Below, one piece after another: positions 1 to 9,150 of a DNA stretch of 25,704 nt. Source of the DNA: CAYYHA01 sp964471535. GTDB lineage: Bacteria > Myxococcota > Myxococcia > SLRQ01. Every line of letters begins with the position of its first letter. The first letter of the stretch is position 1. The position numbers and the translations under genes are program-made. The stretch is taken from the NCBI GenBank assembly GCA_964471535.1, contig CAYYHA010000038.1:1-25704 (forward strand), written 5' to 3'. The notes beneath the pieces are model-generated. The model searched no databases and was not told the DNA's origin. It worked only from the letters and a program-made list of their open reading frames with translations.

Positions 1-356
1 ATCTTCTGGTGGCGAGCCCCGGCGTGCCGCTCCTCTTCCCCGAGCCGCACCCGCACGTCCTGCCGCGGCCCTTCCACGAGGGGATAGCTGACCGTCTCGG
101 CAGCGCGGATCTGCTCCGGGCTCCCCCACTTGCGGCCGATGAGCCGTTTGGCCGCGTAGCAGGTCTGCTCCGCATTCGTCACCGCCTGCCGCTTGGCGAT
201 GTGCCCCACCAGCCGCTTCCCGTTCTTTGCGATGGCGAAGATCGACGGCGTCGTCTTGTACCCCCCCTTGTTCGGGAAGACGGTGGGAACGCCGTCCACG
301 ACGGCGGCGACGCAGGAATTCGTCGTCCCCAGGTCGATTCCGATCACGGTCTCCAT
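1..356 (-). CDS. dnaK: Hsp70-family chaperone, N-terminal part (cut by window edge)
   Basis: This is the first 118 residues of an Hsp70 ATPase; the rest lies beyond base 1. The start is ATG at 356-354, preceded by a GAGGAG ribosome binding site that also spans the end of the upstream J-domain gene. The N-terminus METVIGIDLGTTNSCVA is the phosphate-1 nucleotide-binding loop of Hsp70. KRQAVTNAEQT and AAKRLIGRKW are further family blocks of the ATPase domain. It lies 9 bp downstream of a J-domain gene on the same strand, so chaperone and co-chaperone are probably co-transcribed. No grpE is visible, so this may be an additional, dedicated Hsp70 rather than the housekeeping DnaK. The last visible codons (about 1-40) read poorly against Hsp70s in this frame, whereas another frame gives SPPE, a typical Hsp70 element, so a frameshift or sequence error near the edge is possible. 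Confidence 0.88.
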   Translation of the reverse strand, partial: METVIGIDLGTTNSCVAAVVDGVPTVFPNKGGYKTTPSIFAIAKNGKRLVGHIAKRQAVTNAEQTCYAAKRLIGRKWGSPEQIRAAETVSYPLVEGPRQDVRVRLGEEERHAGARHQK

Positions 357-365
357 GTGACTCCT

Positions 366-1619
366 CTATAGCAGCACCCAGCGTAGGCTCTTGAGTCCCT
401 CTTTTGCCTCGTCCGCTGTCTCATCGAGCTGTACCGCCCGCTGGTAGGCCCGCTTGGCCGCCTTCTTGTCACCCTGTGCCAGATACGCGTGGCCGAGCAC
501 CACCCAAGCCTCCGCCTTCGAACGCTCGAGCTCGGTGGCCCGCTTGCCGAGCGCCACCACCTCGGCGGGATCCTGGGGCCCCCGCGCGAGGAGGAAGCGG
601 GCGAGTCGGAGCCGAATCTCCGCCCCCTCGGGGTAGGCCTCGACCGCCTCGCGGAGGAGTGCCTCCGCCCGCTCGAGGTTGCCGAGCGTCTCTTCGCTCA
701 TGGCTTGGTGCAGCAGCTCCTCGGCGATCCGGGCGCCCGCACGCCGCCGCGCTTCGGCGATGCGGGCATCGAGCCCCTTGGCCTCGGGGTCGAACTCCCG
801 GGCGAGCTGGTAGAGGTTCGCCGCCCTCCGAAAGTCCTCCCGCGCCTCGGCCGCCTCCGCCTCGGCCACGAGCTGGCGCGCCTTCTCCGCCCGCTGCAGC
901 ACCGGGTTTCGCCGCTTCAGCCCCTCCCGCCGCAGCTGCTTTCGCCGCTCCGCTGCCTCCTTGCGGCGCTCCTGCCGCTCCATCTCCTCGATCTCCTCGA
1001 GCGTCGGCGGAATCGGCGTCTTCGCGTCGTATTCGGCCTTCTTCTTGGGGTCGGAGAGCACCTGGTAGGCATCGTGGATGGCCTGGAAGACGCGTGCCAG
1101 CTTCTCCTTGAAGACCCCCAGGTCCTTGCCGTAGTAGCGGTCCGGGTGGAAGGTGCGGGTCAGCTCCACGTAGCGTCGCCGGATCTCCTCCGGCGGCGTC
1201 CTGGGGCGCACGCCGAGAAGATCGTAGTGGTGCATCTCGCCGAGCTTCGCGTCGAGGTAGAGGATCTCCTTCTTCAGGTCGAGGGGCAGATCGGGCGCCT
1301 GCGCCAGCTCGGCGGGGTTGAAGATGAAGCCCTCATAGCGGGAGGGGCGCCTGTCCGCTTCCGGCTCCGGGGCACGCTCCCGCGCTCGGCTCGGCGCCAC
1401 GAAGACGCCCTTTTGCGCCAGCGCCTTCAGGAGCTTCACCGCCTCGGTCTCGGGAAGACCCGAGGCCTGAATGAGTTCGCCGTAGGTGCGACACCCCTCG
1501 GCCCGCGACAAGAGGAAGCCCTCTCGAGCATCCAGGTCCAAGGCAGCGAGATCGAGTCCCGTCGCCAGGCGAACCGGATCGCTCCACTGTCCCACGCCTT
1601 CGATGGTCTTTCGGTGCAC
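366..1619 (-). CDS. J-domain co-chaperone with TPR repeats
   Basis: About 417 residues. The N-terminal 20-80 (LDLDAREGFLLSRAEG onward) looks like a small winged-helix-type domain. Residues about 130-199 are a J domain with the diagnostic HPD at 158-160 and a helix IV ending in SDPKKKAEYDA. A charged Glu/Arg/Lys-rich segment (206-260, probably coiled coil) follows, then TPR-like helices about 246-415, clearest at AWVVLGHAYLAQGDKKAAKR. J domains stimulate Hsp70 ATP hydrolysis and the TPRs probably hold clients or partners. The Hsp70 gene follows 9 bp downstream, which supports a working pair. The start is uncertain: the reading frame is open to 1802, but a good minus-strand promoter at 1690-1719 would start RNA near 1683, so I chose GTG at 1619. 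No strong Shine-Dalgarno precedes it. No signal peptide is seen, so it is probably cytoplasmic. Confidence 0.85.
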   Translation of the reverse strand: MHRKTIEGVGQWSDPVRLATGLDLAALDLDAREGFLLSRAEGCRTYGELIQASGLPETEAVKLLKALAQKGVFVAPSRARERAPEPEADRRPSRYEGFIFNPAELAQAPDLPLDLKKEILYLDAKLGEMHHYDLLGVRPRTPPEEIRRRYVELTRTFHPDRYYGKDLGVFKEKLARVFQAIHDAYQVLSDPKKKAEYDAKTPIPPTLEEIEEMERQERRKEAAERRKQLRREGLKRRNPVLQRAEKARQLVAEAEAAEAREDFRRAANLYQLAREFDPEAKGLDARIAEARRRAGARIAEELLHQAMSEETLGNLERAEALLREAVEAYPEGAEIRLRLARFLLARGPQDPAEVVALGKRATELERSKAEAWVVLGHAYLAQGDKKAAKRAYQRAVQLDETADEAKEGLKSLRWVLL

Positions 1620-1689
1620 CAAATCGGACCGCCAGATGCCTGCCCCGCGCGCCGGCCCGGACGAGACCGAGCCCCGGCTCCAACTATGC

Positions 1690-1719
1690 AAGATATGGGA
1701 GGATTCGGGGTGGTGACAA
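1690..1719 (-). promoter_or_regulatory. Sigma70-type promoter for the J-domain/Hsp70 operon
   Basis: On the minus strand TTGTCA (1719-1714) is followed by an 18-bp spacer and TATCTT (1695-1690). This matches 5/6 and 4/6 of the sigma70 consensus. The predicted RNA start is near 1683. The -35 box overlaps the -35 of the plus-strand miaE promoter. Confidence 0.5.
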
Positions 1720-1741
1720 GGAAGGGGCCGGCCCGTATCTT
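1713..1741 (+). promoter_or_regulatory. Sigma70-type promoter for miaE, near-leaderless
   Basis: GTGACA (1713-1718), a 17-bp spacer and TATCTT (1736-1741) form a plausible promoter. The ATG of miaE is at 1753, 11 nt after the -10 box, and the sequence between is C-rich with no Shine-Dalgarno. Transcription would begin within a few bases of the start codon. The -35 overlaps that of the divergent promoter, and both -10 boxes are TATCTT. Confidence 0.45.
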
Positions 1742-1752
1742 CCCCGCCCGCC

Positions 1753-2328
1753 ATGTTCACCCTGACCCCCACCGACCCCGCCTGGGTCGACGCGGCTCTC
1801 ACCGACCTCGACCGGCTTCTGGCGGACCACCTCCACTGCGAGCGAAAGGCGGCGGCCTCGGCCCTCTCGTTGGTGCGCAGCTACCCCGAGCACTCGGACC
1901 TGGTGCTCCACCTCTCCCGCCTGGCGGAGGAGGAGGCGGGCCACATGGTCGAGGTGACCCGGCGCCTGCGCGCCCGACGGGCCACGGCGGTGCGCGACCC
2001 GGGGGATGCCTACGCGCAGAGCCTGCGCGCCCTGGTGCGCAAACAGGAGCCCGGCCGGCTCCTCGACCTGCTCCTGGTCAGCGGACTCATCGAGGCACGG
2101 AGCGCCGAGCGCCTCGCACTGCTTGCCGGAGGGCTCGCTGCGCGGGGGGAGGCAGAGCTGGCCGCTTTCTACGAAGATCTCGCACAGAGCGAGGTGCGGC
2201 ACCGGGATCTCTTCGCCAGCCTCGCCCGCAGCCACGGGGGCGAGGCGGCCGAAGCCCGCGCTGCCGTCCTCTCGGCCGCCGAAGCCACGCTCGTCGCCGG
2301 CCTGCCCTGGGGCCCGCGCATCCACTGA
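1753..2328 (+). CDS. miaE: tRNA-(ms2io6A)-hydroxylase, MiaE family
   Basis: This is a 191-residue ferritin-like di-iron protein. MiaE hydroxylates the isopentenyl side chain of 2-methylthio-N6-isopentenyladenosine at position 37 of tRNAs using O2. The carboxylate/histidine ligands are visible: Glu30 in DHLHCERKAA, Glu61-x-x-His64 in EEEAGHM, Glu114 in SGLIEARSAE, and Glu147-x-x-His150 in SEVRH. The length and the family-typical HCERKAAASALSLV block fit MiaE well. The start is ATG 1753, immediately after a predicted promoter and without a Shine-Dalgarno. Its partners miaA and miaB are not in the window. It probably forms a short operon with the O-methyltransferase 26 bp downstream. Confidence 0.9.
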   Translation: MFTLTPTDPAWVDAALTDLDRLLADHLHCERKAAASALSLVRSYPEHSDLVLHLSRLAEEEAGHMVEVTRRLRARRATAVRDPGDAYAQSLRALVRKQEPGRLLDLLLVSGLIEARSAERLALLAGGLAARGEAELAAFYEDLAQSEVRHRDLFASLARSHGGEAAEARAAVLSAAEATLVAGLPWGPRIH

Positions 2329-2354
2329 AGCCCGAAACCCTGGAAGGAGATCCG

Positions 2355-2996
2355 ATGCTCTCGCTGGTGGACCCCAAGATCGAACGCTACGTGACCGAAC
2401 ACACCGAGCCGCCCCCCGAGCTCCTCGAACGGCTGCGCACCACCACCCTCGAACGGACCGAGCGGCCCCAGATGCAGGTGGGACCGGTGGAGGGGCGCTT
2501 CCTACGGATGCTCGTGGAGACGATGGGGGCCCGGCGGGTGCTCGAGATCGGAACCTTCACCGGCTACAGCGCCCTGATGATGGCCTTGGGTCTGCCGGAG
2601 GACGGCACGCTCGTCACCTGCGAGGTCGATCCGGAGGTGGCTGCCATCGCCCAGCGCTTCTTCGACGAGAGTGGCCACGGCGGAAAGATCGAGATCCGGC
2701 TCGGCCCCGCGCTCGAGACGCTGCGGAACCTTGGCGGCCCCTTCGACCTGGCCTTCATCGATGCGGACAAGGAGAACTACCTCGCCTACTACGAGGCGGT
2801 GCTCCCTCTGCTCCGCCCCGGCGGCCTCGTCGTCGTCGACAATGTCCTGTGGAGTGGACGCGTCGTCGGCCTCGCGGAGCCAGACGAGGCGACCGCTGCC
2901 ATCGCCGCGTTCAACGACGCGGTGGCCCGGGATCCGCGGGTGGAAAAGGTGATGCTCACGGTGCGCGACGGGCTCTACCTCTTGAGGAAGCGCTAG
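2355..2996 (+). CDS. SAM-dependent class I O-methyltransferase (catechol/caffeoyl-CoA type)
   Basis: 213 residues, the usual size for soluble bacterial O-methyltransferases of the Methyltransf_3 family. The SAM-binding loop VLEIGTFTGYSALMMA lies at 62-77. The acidic residue binding the ribose is in TCEVDPE (88-94). FIDADKENYLAYYE (134-147) and VVVDNVLWSGRV (159-170) carry the Asp/Asn residues that bind the divalent metal in this family. The start ATG at 2355 has a strong GGAAGGAGA ribosome binding site 4 nt upstream. The substrate cannot be told from sequence; catechol-like small molecules are usual for the family. It is the last gene of the miaE transcript and converges on argF with a gap of only 10 bp. 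Confidence 0.88.
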   Translation: MLSLVDPKIERYVTEHTEPPPELLERLRTTTLERTERPQMQVGPVEGRFLRMLVETMGARRVLEIGTFTGYSALMMALGLPEDGTLVTCEVDPEVAAIAQRFFDESGHGGKIEIRLGPALETLRNLGGPFDLAFIDADKENYLAYYEAVLPLLRPGGLVVVDNVLWSGRVVGLAEPDEATAAIAAFNDAVARDPRVEKVMLTVRDGLYLLRKR

Positions 2997-2998
2997 GC

Positions 2999-3006
2999 GA
3001 GCCGGC

Positions 3007-3008
<2 letters not shown>
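2999..3008. terminator. Palindrome between convergent O-methyltransferase and argF stops
   Basis: GAGCCGGCTC is a perfect 10-bp palindrome lying exactly between the two convergent stop codons. GGCGA/TCGCC bases flank it and could extend it into a larger stem-loop. There is no T tract on either strand, so termination here would be non-canonical. Confidence 0.25.
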
Positions 3009-3944
<936 letters not shown>

Positions 3945-3948
<4 letters not shown>

Positions 3949-5132
3949 GCGAGCCCCCACGCCGCTTCCAGGCGGTCGAGCGCCAGATCGAGGTCGGAGA
4001 GATCCACGGTGAGCGGCGGCGTCATGCGCACCACGTCCTCGCCGATGGCGTTAAGGAGCACCCCCGCCTCGCGGGCGCGGGCGTTGAGCGCCTTCGCCTC
4101 CCCGGGAGCGACGATCCCGACCCAGAGTCCCTTGCCCCGTAGACCGGCCACCGGTCCCCGCCCGCGCCACGTCTCGAGCCGCCGCCACAGATGGGCTGCC
4201 GCGCGCCGGCCCTGCTCGAGGCCCCCCTCGTCGAGGAGCACCTCGAGCACCGCAAGCGCCGCCGACGAGGCGAGGGGCCCCCCTCCGTAGGTGCTGGCGT
4301 GGGTGCCGGGGACGAAAGCCGCAGCGACCTCCTCACGGGCCAGGACCGCGCCGATGGGAAAGCCGTTCCCCAGCGCCTTGGCGCTGCTCATGATGTCCGG
4401 CTCGATGCCCTCCCACTCGTAGGCCCAGAGCTTGCCGGTGCGCCCCATCCCCGACTGTACCTCGTCCAGGATCATCAAAGCCCCATGGGCATCGCAGGCG
4501 GCACGCACCGCTTCGAGGTAACCCGGGGGCGGCTCGATGAGGCCGCCCTCCCCCTGCAGGGGCTCGAGGAGCACCGCGGCGGTGCGCGCCCCCATCACCT
4601 TGTGCAGCGCATCGGGGTCTCCATAGGGCGCATAGACGAAGCCCTCGGGGAGCGGGCCGAAGCCCTCGTGATAGGCAGGACGGGCCGTGGCGCTCAAGGC
4701 ACCGAGGGTGCGCCCGTGAAACCCTCCCTCGAAGCTCACGATCTCGTAGCGCCCCGTCCCCAGATCGTGGTGGTAGCGCCGCGCGAGCTTGATCGCCGCC
4801 TCGTTCGCCTCCGCCCCTGAGTTGCAGAAGAAGGCCCGGTCGGCGAAGGAGGCGCCGACGAGGCGCTCGGCGAGGCGGATGTTGGGCTCGTTCCAGAAGA
4901 GGTTGGAGACGTGCCACAGGCGCTCCGCTTGCGCCTGCACCGCGGCGACCACCTTCGGATGGCAGTGACCAAGGCCGCAGGTGGCGATCCCGGCGATGAG
5001 GTCGAGGTACTCGTTGCCGTCTGCGTCGCGCACGCGGATCCCCCGGCCTTCGACCAAGACGAAATCGGGCTGGCGGTAGTTCTGAAAGAGGACACGACGC
5101 CCCACCTCGATGCGTTCCGCGTTGCGGCTCAT
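3945..5132 (-). CDS. argD: Acetylornithine aminotransferase (class III PLP enzyme)
   Basis: 395 residues. It transaminates N-acetylglutamate semialdehyde with glutamate to N-acetylornithine. The PLP-binding Lys is K252 in SSAKALGNGFPIGAVL. The Asp pairing with the pyridine nitrogen is in ILDEVQSGMGRTG (D223). The phosphate-contacting block is in NSGAEANEAAIKLAR (104-118), and FHGRTLGALSAT (138-149) is typical of ArgD. The start ATG 5132 overlaps the argB stop as ATGA, giving translational coupling. Some family members also act as succinyl-diaminopimelate aminotransferases; the arg context favours arginine synthesis. Confidence 0.95.
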
Positions 5133-6019
5133 GCTTCATCCCTCCGGATGACCGTCCCCACCCCACGGTCGGTGAACAGTTCGAGGAGCACCGCGTGCTC
5201 GACCCGTCCATCGAGGATGGTGGCCGACTGCACGCCGGCGGACAGCGCGTCGAGGCAGCAGCGCAGCTTGGGCACCATGCCCCCTTGCGCGACGCCGGAT
5301 CGGATCAGTTGCTCCGCCTCGGAGACGCGGAGATCGGTTCGCAGCGCCCCGGACCCGTCCTTCACCCCCTCGACGTCCGTGAGCAAGAGGAGCCTGTCGG
5401 CGCCGAGCGCCGCGGCAACCTCTCCTGCCACCGTGTCGGCGTTGATGTTGAGTGCGCGCCCGTCGGCGTCCACACCGACCGGAGCAATCACGGGAATGTA
5501 CCCGCCGTCCTCGAGGGTGGCGATGACGCGTGGGTCGACGCGTTCCACCTCGCCCACCCGCCCCGGGTCGAGAATCTCGGGTGGGCTGCCGGCTGCCTGC
5601 GCCCGCTGGGGGCTCAACTTCCGCGCGCGAACGAAGCGCCCGTCCTTGCCGGAGAGGCCCACCGCCTGTCCGCCGGCGCGGTTGAGCAAGGAGACAATCT
5701 CCTTGTTGACGCTGCCGCCTAGGACCATCTCCACGACGTCCATGGTCTCGTCGTCGGTGACCCGCAGGCCGTTGACGAAGGTGGACTCGATGCCCATCCG
5801 CTCGAGCACGCGCCCTATCTGCGGCCCGCCGCCGTGCACCACCACCGGTCGTACGCCGACGTACTTCAGGAGCGTGATGTCCTCGGCGAACGAGGCCTTC
5901 AGCGCCTCGTCGACCATCGCATGCCCGCCGTACTTCACCACGATGCTGCGGCCGGCATAGCGGCGGATGTAGGGGAGCGCCTCGATGAGGATCCTGGCCG
6001 TCTGTCTCGCCCGCTCCAT
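5129..6019 (-). CDS. argB: Acetylglutamate kinase
   Basis: It phosphorylates N-acetylglutamate, the controlled step of arginine synthesis. From ATG 6019 there are 296 residues. KYGGHAM (29-35) and VHGGGPQIG (61-69) form the phosphate-binding loops, and NINADTVAGEVAAALGADR the ATP/substrate region. The N-terminal helix (about residues 4-21, ending EALPYIRRY) is the kinked helix found in hexameric, arginine-inhibited kinases, so feedback inhibition by arginine is likely. The frame stays open to a GTG at 6094 directly after the hslU stop, but the extra 25 residues do not resemble the family, so I start at 6019. That leaves 75 bp after hslU. Coupled to argD by ATGA. Confidence 0.94.
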   Translation of the reverse strand: MERARQTARILIEALPYIRRYAGRSIVVKYGGHAMVDEALKASFAEDITLLKYVGVRPVVVHGGGPQIGRVLERMGIESTFVNGLRVTDDETMDVVEMVLGGSVNKEIVSLLNRAGGQAVGLSGKDGRFVRARKLSPQRAQAAGSPPEILDPGRVGEVERVDPRVIATLEDGGYIPVIAPVGVDADGRALNINADTVAGEVAAALGADRLLLLTDVEGVKDGSGALRTDLRVSEAEQLIRSGVAQGGMVPKLRCCLDALSAGVQSATILDGRVEHAVLLELFTDRGVGTVIRRDEA

Positions 6020-6094
6020 GGGGCGCGCACTCAAGCACCTCGCCGTGGCCGGGGCAAGGGCTTCCTGCCACGCACGGGGCCTCAGCGAGCGCAC

Positions 6095-7507
<1,413 letters not shown>

Positions 7508-7508
7508 G

Positions 7509-8033
7509 TCAGACCTCTTCCACCACGATCGCGTGGTTGGTGTAGATGCAGATGTCGGCGGCGATCGAGAGGGCTGCCTCGGCGATCTCCCGCGCCGACA
7601 TCGTCGTGTTCTCGGCCAGGGCGCGTGCCGCAGCAAGGGCGTAGGGTCCGCCCGAGCCCACGGCAGCGATTCCGCTGTCGGGCTCGATCACGTCCCCGGT
7701 TCCCGAGAGGGTCAGGATCACCTCCGCGTCGGCGACGATGAGCAGCGCCTCGAGCTGCCGCAGGTACTTGTCGGTGCGCCACTCCTTGGCCAGCTCCACC
7801 GCGGCGCGGGTCACGTTGCCCGAGTAGGCTTTCAACTTCCCCTCGAACTTCTCGAAGAGGGTGAAGGCATCGGCGGTGGAGCCAGCGAAGCCGGCCACCA
7901 CCTTCCCGTCCCCGAGTCGGCGCACCTTCCGTGCCCCCGCCTTCAGGATCGTGTTTCCGAGGGTGACCTGACCGTCACCGGCCACCACCGTCTTCCCATC
8001 CTTGCGTACGCAAAGAATGGTGGTGCCGCGCAT
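7509..8033 (-). CDS. hslV: HslV, peptidase subunit of the HslUV protease
   Basis: 174 residues of the proteasome-beta-like threonine peptidase. The N-terminus MRGTTILCVRKDG contains the catalytic Thr, which becomes N-terminal after removal of a short leader. AGDGQVTLGNT, FAGSTADAFTLFEKFE, VELAKEWRTDKYLR and IAAVGSGGPYALAAARAL are family signatures. I start at ATG 8033 because most relatives begin within a residue or two of this point. An in-frame ATG at 8066 would add 11 residues and sits 8 nt after a weak -10-like hexamer, so it remains possible. Directly upstream of hslU, 92 bp after xerC. Confidence 0.94.
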   Translation of the reverse strand: MRGTTILCVRKDGKTVVAGDGQVTLGNTILKAGARKVRRLGDGKVVAGFAGSTADAFTLFEKFEGKLKAYSGNVTRAAVELAKEWRTDKYLRQLEALLIVADAEVILTLSGTGDVIEPDSGIAAVGSGGPYALAAARALAENTTMSAREIAEAALSIAADICIYTNHAIVVEEV

Positions 8034-8074
8034 CGTCCCACTGCCGCGTCTGGATTCAGCGTCCATGGCGGCGA

Positions 8075-8103
8075 AGTGTGCGCACCCTGCGCAAGCGGGG
8101 CAA
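8075..8103 (-). promoter_or_regulatory. Possible promoter ahead of hslV
   Basis: TTGCCC (8103-8098), a 17-bp spacer and CACACT (8080-8075) on the minus strand. The same TTGCCC -35 occurs ahead of xerC. The -10 is weak (3/6), so confidence is low. If real, RNA would begin close to the alternative hslV ATG at 8066. Confidence 0.25.
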
Positions 8104-8105
8104 GG

Positions 8106-8120
8106 GCTGCGGGACGCAGC
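8106..8120 (-). terminator. Stem-loop just after the xerC stop
   Basis: GCTGCG and CGCAGC form a 6-bp stem with a 3-nt loop, starting 5 nt after the xerC stop codon on the minus strand. An overlapping stem GGACG/CGTCC (8112-8124) is mutually exclusive with it. There is no T tract, so this may be a weak terminator, an attenuator, or an RNA-end stabiliser between xerC and hslV. Confidence 0.3.
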
Positions 8121-8125
8121 GTCCT

Positions 8126-9028
8126 TCAGGCGCGGGGATGCGCCGCATCGTACACCTCCATGAGTCGCTCGACGGTCACGGCGGTGTAGCGCTGCGTGGT
8201 GGAGAGGGAGGCGTGCCCGAGCAGCTCCTGGATGGCCCGCAGATCGGCGCCGCCCGCGAGGAGATGGGTGGCAAAGGAGTGCCGCAGCGCGTGTGGGGAG
8301 ACGTTGCGGGCGAGGGCCACCCGGCGGACGGCCCGGTCGAGGCGGCGGGCCACCTGCCGTGCGCTCAGCGCGGTACCGCGGCGCCCGAGGAAGAGCGCCG
8401 AGGTGGGTCGCCTCGGGTCGGCGAGCCTGCCGCGCACGGCAAGGTAGGCCTCGAGTGCACCGGCCGCCTTGCGACCGAGGGGCACGACCCGCTCCTTCGA
8501 TCCCTTCCCCAGGACCCGCACCACGCGGCCCTGCAGATCGACGTCGCCCACCTCGAGACCGACGAGCTCGGAGACACGCAGGCCGGAGCCATAGAGACAC
8601 TCGAAGAGGGCGCGGTCGCGAAGCCCCAGCGGGTCGTCCGGCTCCGGCGCGGTGAGCAGCGCGAAGACCTCGTCCACGGGCAGCGCCTTGGGGAGGCTCT
8701 TACGCTGCTTCGGCGTGGACATGAGGGCCGCCGGGTTCTTCTCCGTTCGCCCCTCGCGGATGAGCCAGCGGTAGAAGGTGCGGATGGAGGCGAGCTTGCG
8801 CATCACCGTGGACGGTGCCTTCGTCGCGAGGCGCCCGGCCAGGTAGGCGCGGAAGTGCGTCCGATCGAGGCGGGCGAAGACGCCCTCGTCGCCCGGTCCC
8901 GTGGCGATGCCCTGCTCCACCAGCCAGTCGACGAGCTGCTCGAGGTCGCGGCGATAGGCCCTGACGGTGTGCGGCGAAAGCCCGCGGACCTGGGACAGGT
9001 GACGGGCGAAGTCGGAGAGGACTTGCAC
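8126..9028 (-). CDS. xerC: Tyrosine recombinase XerC
   Basis: 300 residues. Xer recombinases resolve chromosome dimers at dif. The N-terminal SAM-like core-binding domain is about 1-100, the catalytic domain about 110-300. The active-site residues are all visible: Arg151 in SGLRVSELV, Lys175 in GKGSKER, His246 and Arg249 in HALRHSFATHLL, His272 in LGHASLSTTQRYT and the nucleophile Tyr281. The start GTG 9028 gives the standard Xer length and lies 7 nt after a TAGCAT -10 box with no Shine-Dalgarno, so the mRNA is probably leaderless. Its position before hslVU matches codV-clpQ-clpY of Bacillus subtilis. XerC rather than XerD is assigned by context. Confidence 0.92.
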   Translation of the reverse strand: MQVLSDFARHLSQVRGLSPHTVRAYRRDLEQLVDWLVEQGIATGPGDEGVFARLDRTHFRAYLAGRLATKAPSTVMRKLASIRTFYRWLIREGRTEKNPAALMSTPKQRKSLPKALPVDEVFALLTAPEPDDPLGLRDRALFECLYGSGLRVSELVGLEVGDVDLQGRVVRVLGKGSKERVVPLGRKAAGALEAYLAVRGRLADPRRPTSALFLGRRGTALSARQVARRLDRAVRRVALARNVSPHALRHSFATHLLAGGADLRAIQELLGHASLSTTQRYTAVTVERLMEVYDAAHPRA

Positions 9029-9035
9029 GGAGTCG

Positions 9036-9063
9036 ATGCTAGCCGCGGGCGTGGCGGGGGCAA
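9036..9063 (-). promoter_or_regulatory. Promoter of xerC, predicted leaderless
   Basis: On the minus strand TTGCCC (9063-9058), a 16-bp spacer and TAGCAT (9041-9036). The GTG of xerC begins 7 nt after the -10 box, which is where RNA synthesis should begin. No ribosome binding site precedes the GTG. Confidence 0.45.
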
Positions 9064-9104
9064 GAAAAGCGCAGCAGGCGGCCCCTAGCCGACCCCACGC
9101 CTGC
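9062..9104 (-). terminator. Probable intrinsic terminator of the potassium channel gene
   Basis: On the minus strand GCAGGCG (9104-9098) can pair with CGCCTGC (9080-9074), a 7-bp stem with a 17-nt loop, followed by GCTTTTCTT (9070-9062). A second hairpin upstream, CCGCGG repeated at 9110-9115 and 9121-9126 around 5 nt, lies between it and the channel stop at 9151. The T-rich tail runs straight into the xerC -35 box. Confidence 0.4.
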
Positions 9105-9150
9105 GGCACCCGCGGATCGACCGCGGCGGCGGCATCCCTGCACTGCGGAC

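Noticed and set aside
489..2354. Upstream extension of the O-methyltransferase frame to 489
   Set aside because: It runs antisense to the J-domain gene and across miaE. The methyltransferase has a strong ribosome binding site and the family-typical start at ATG 2355.
6020..6094. argB starting at GTG 6094 immediately after the hslU stop
   Set aside because: The added 25 residues do not resemble acetylglutamate kinase, while ATG 6019 gives the normal N-terminal helix and length.
8034..8600. Long upstream extension of the hslV frame
   Set aside because: It crosses xerC in another frame and reads as Arg/Gly-rich sequence; the peptidase begins at or near ATG 8033.
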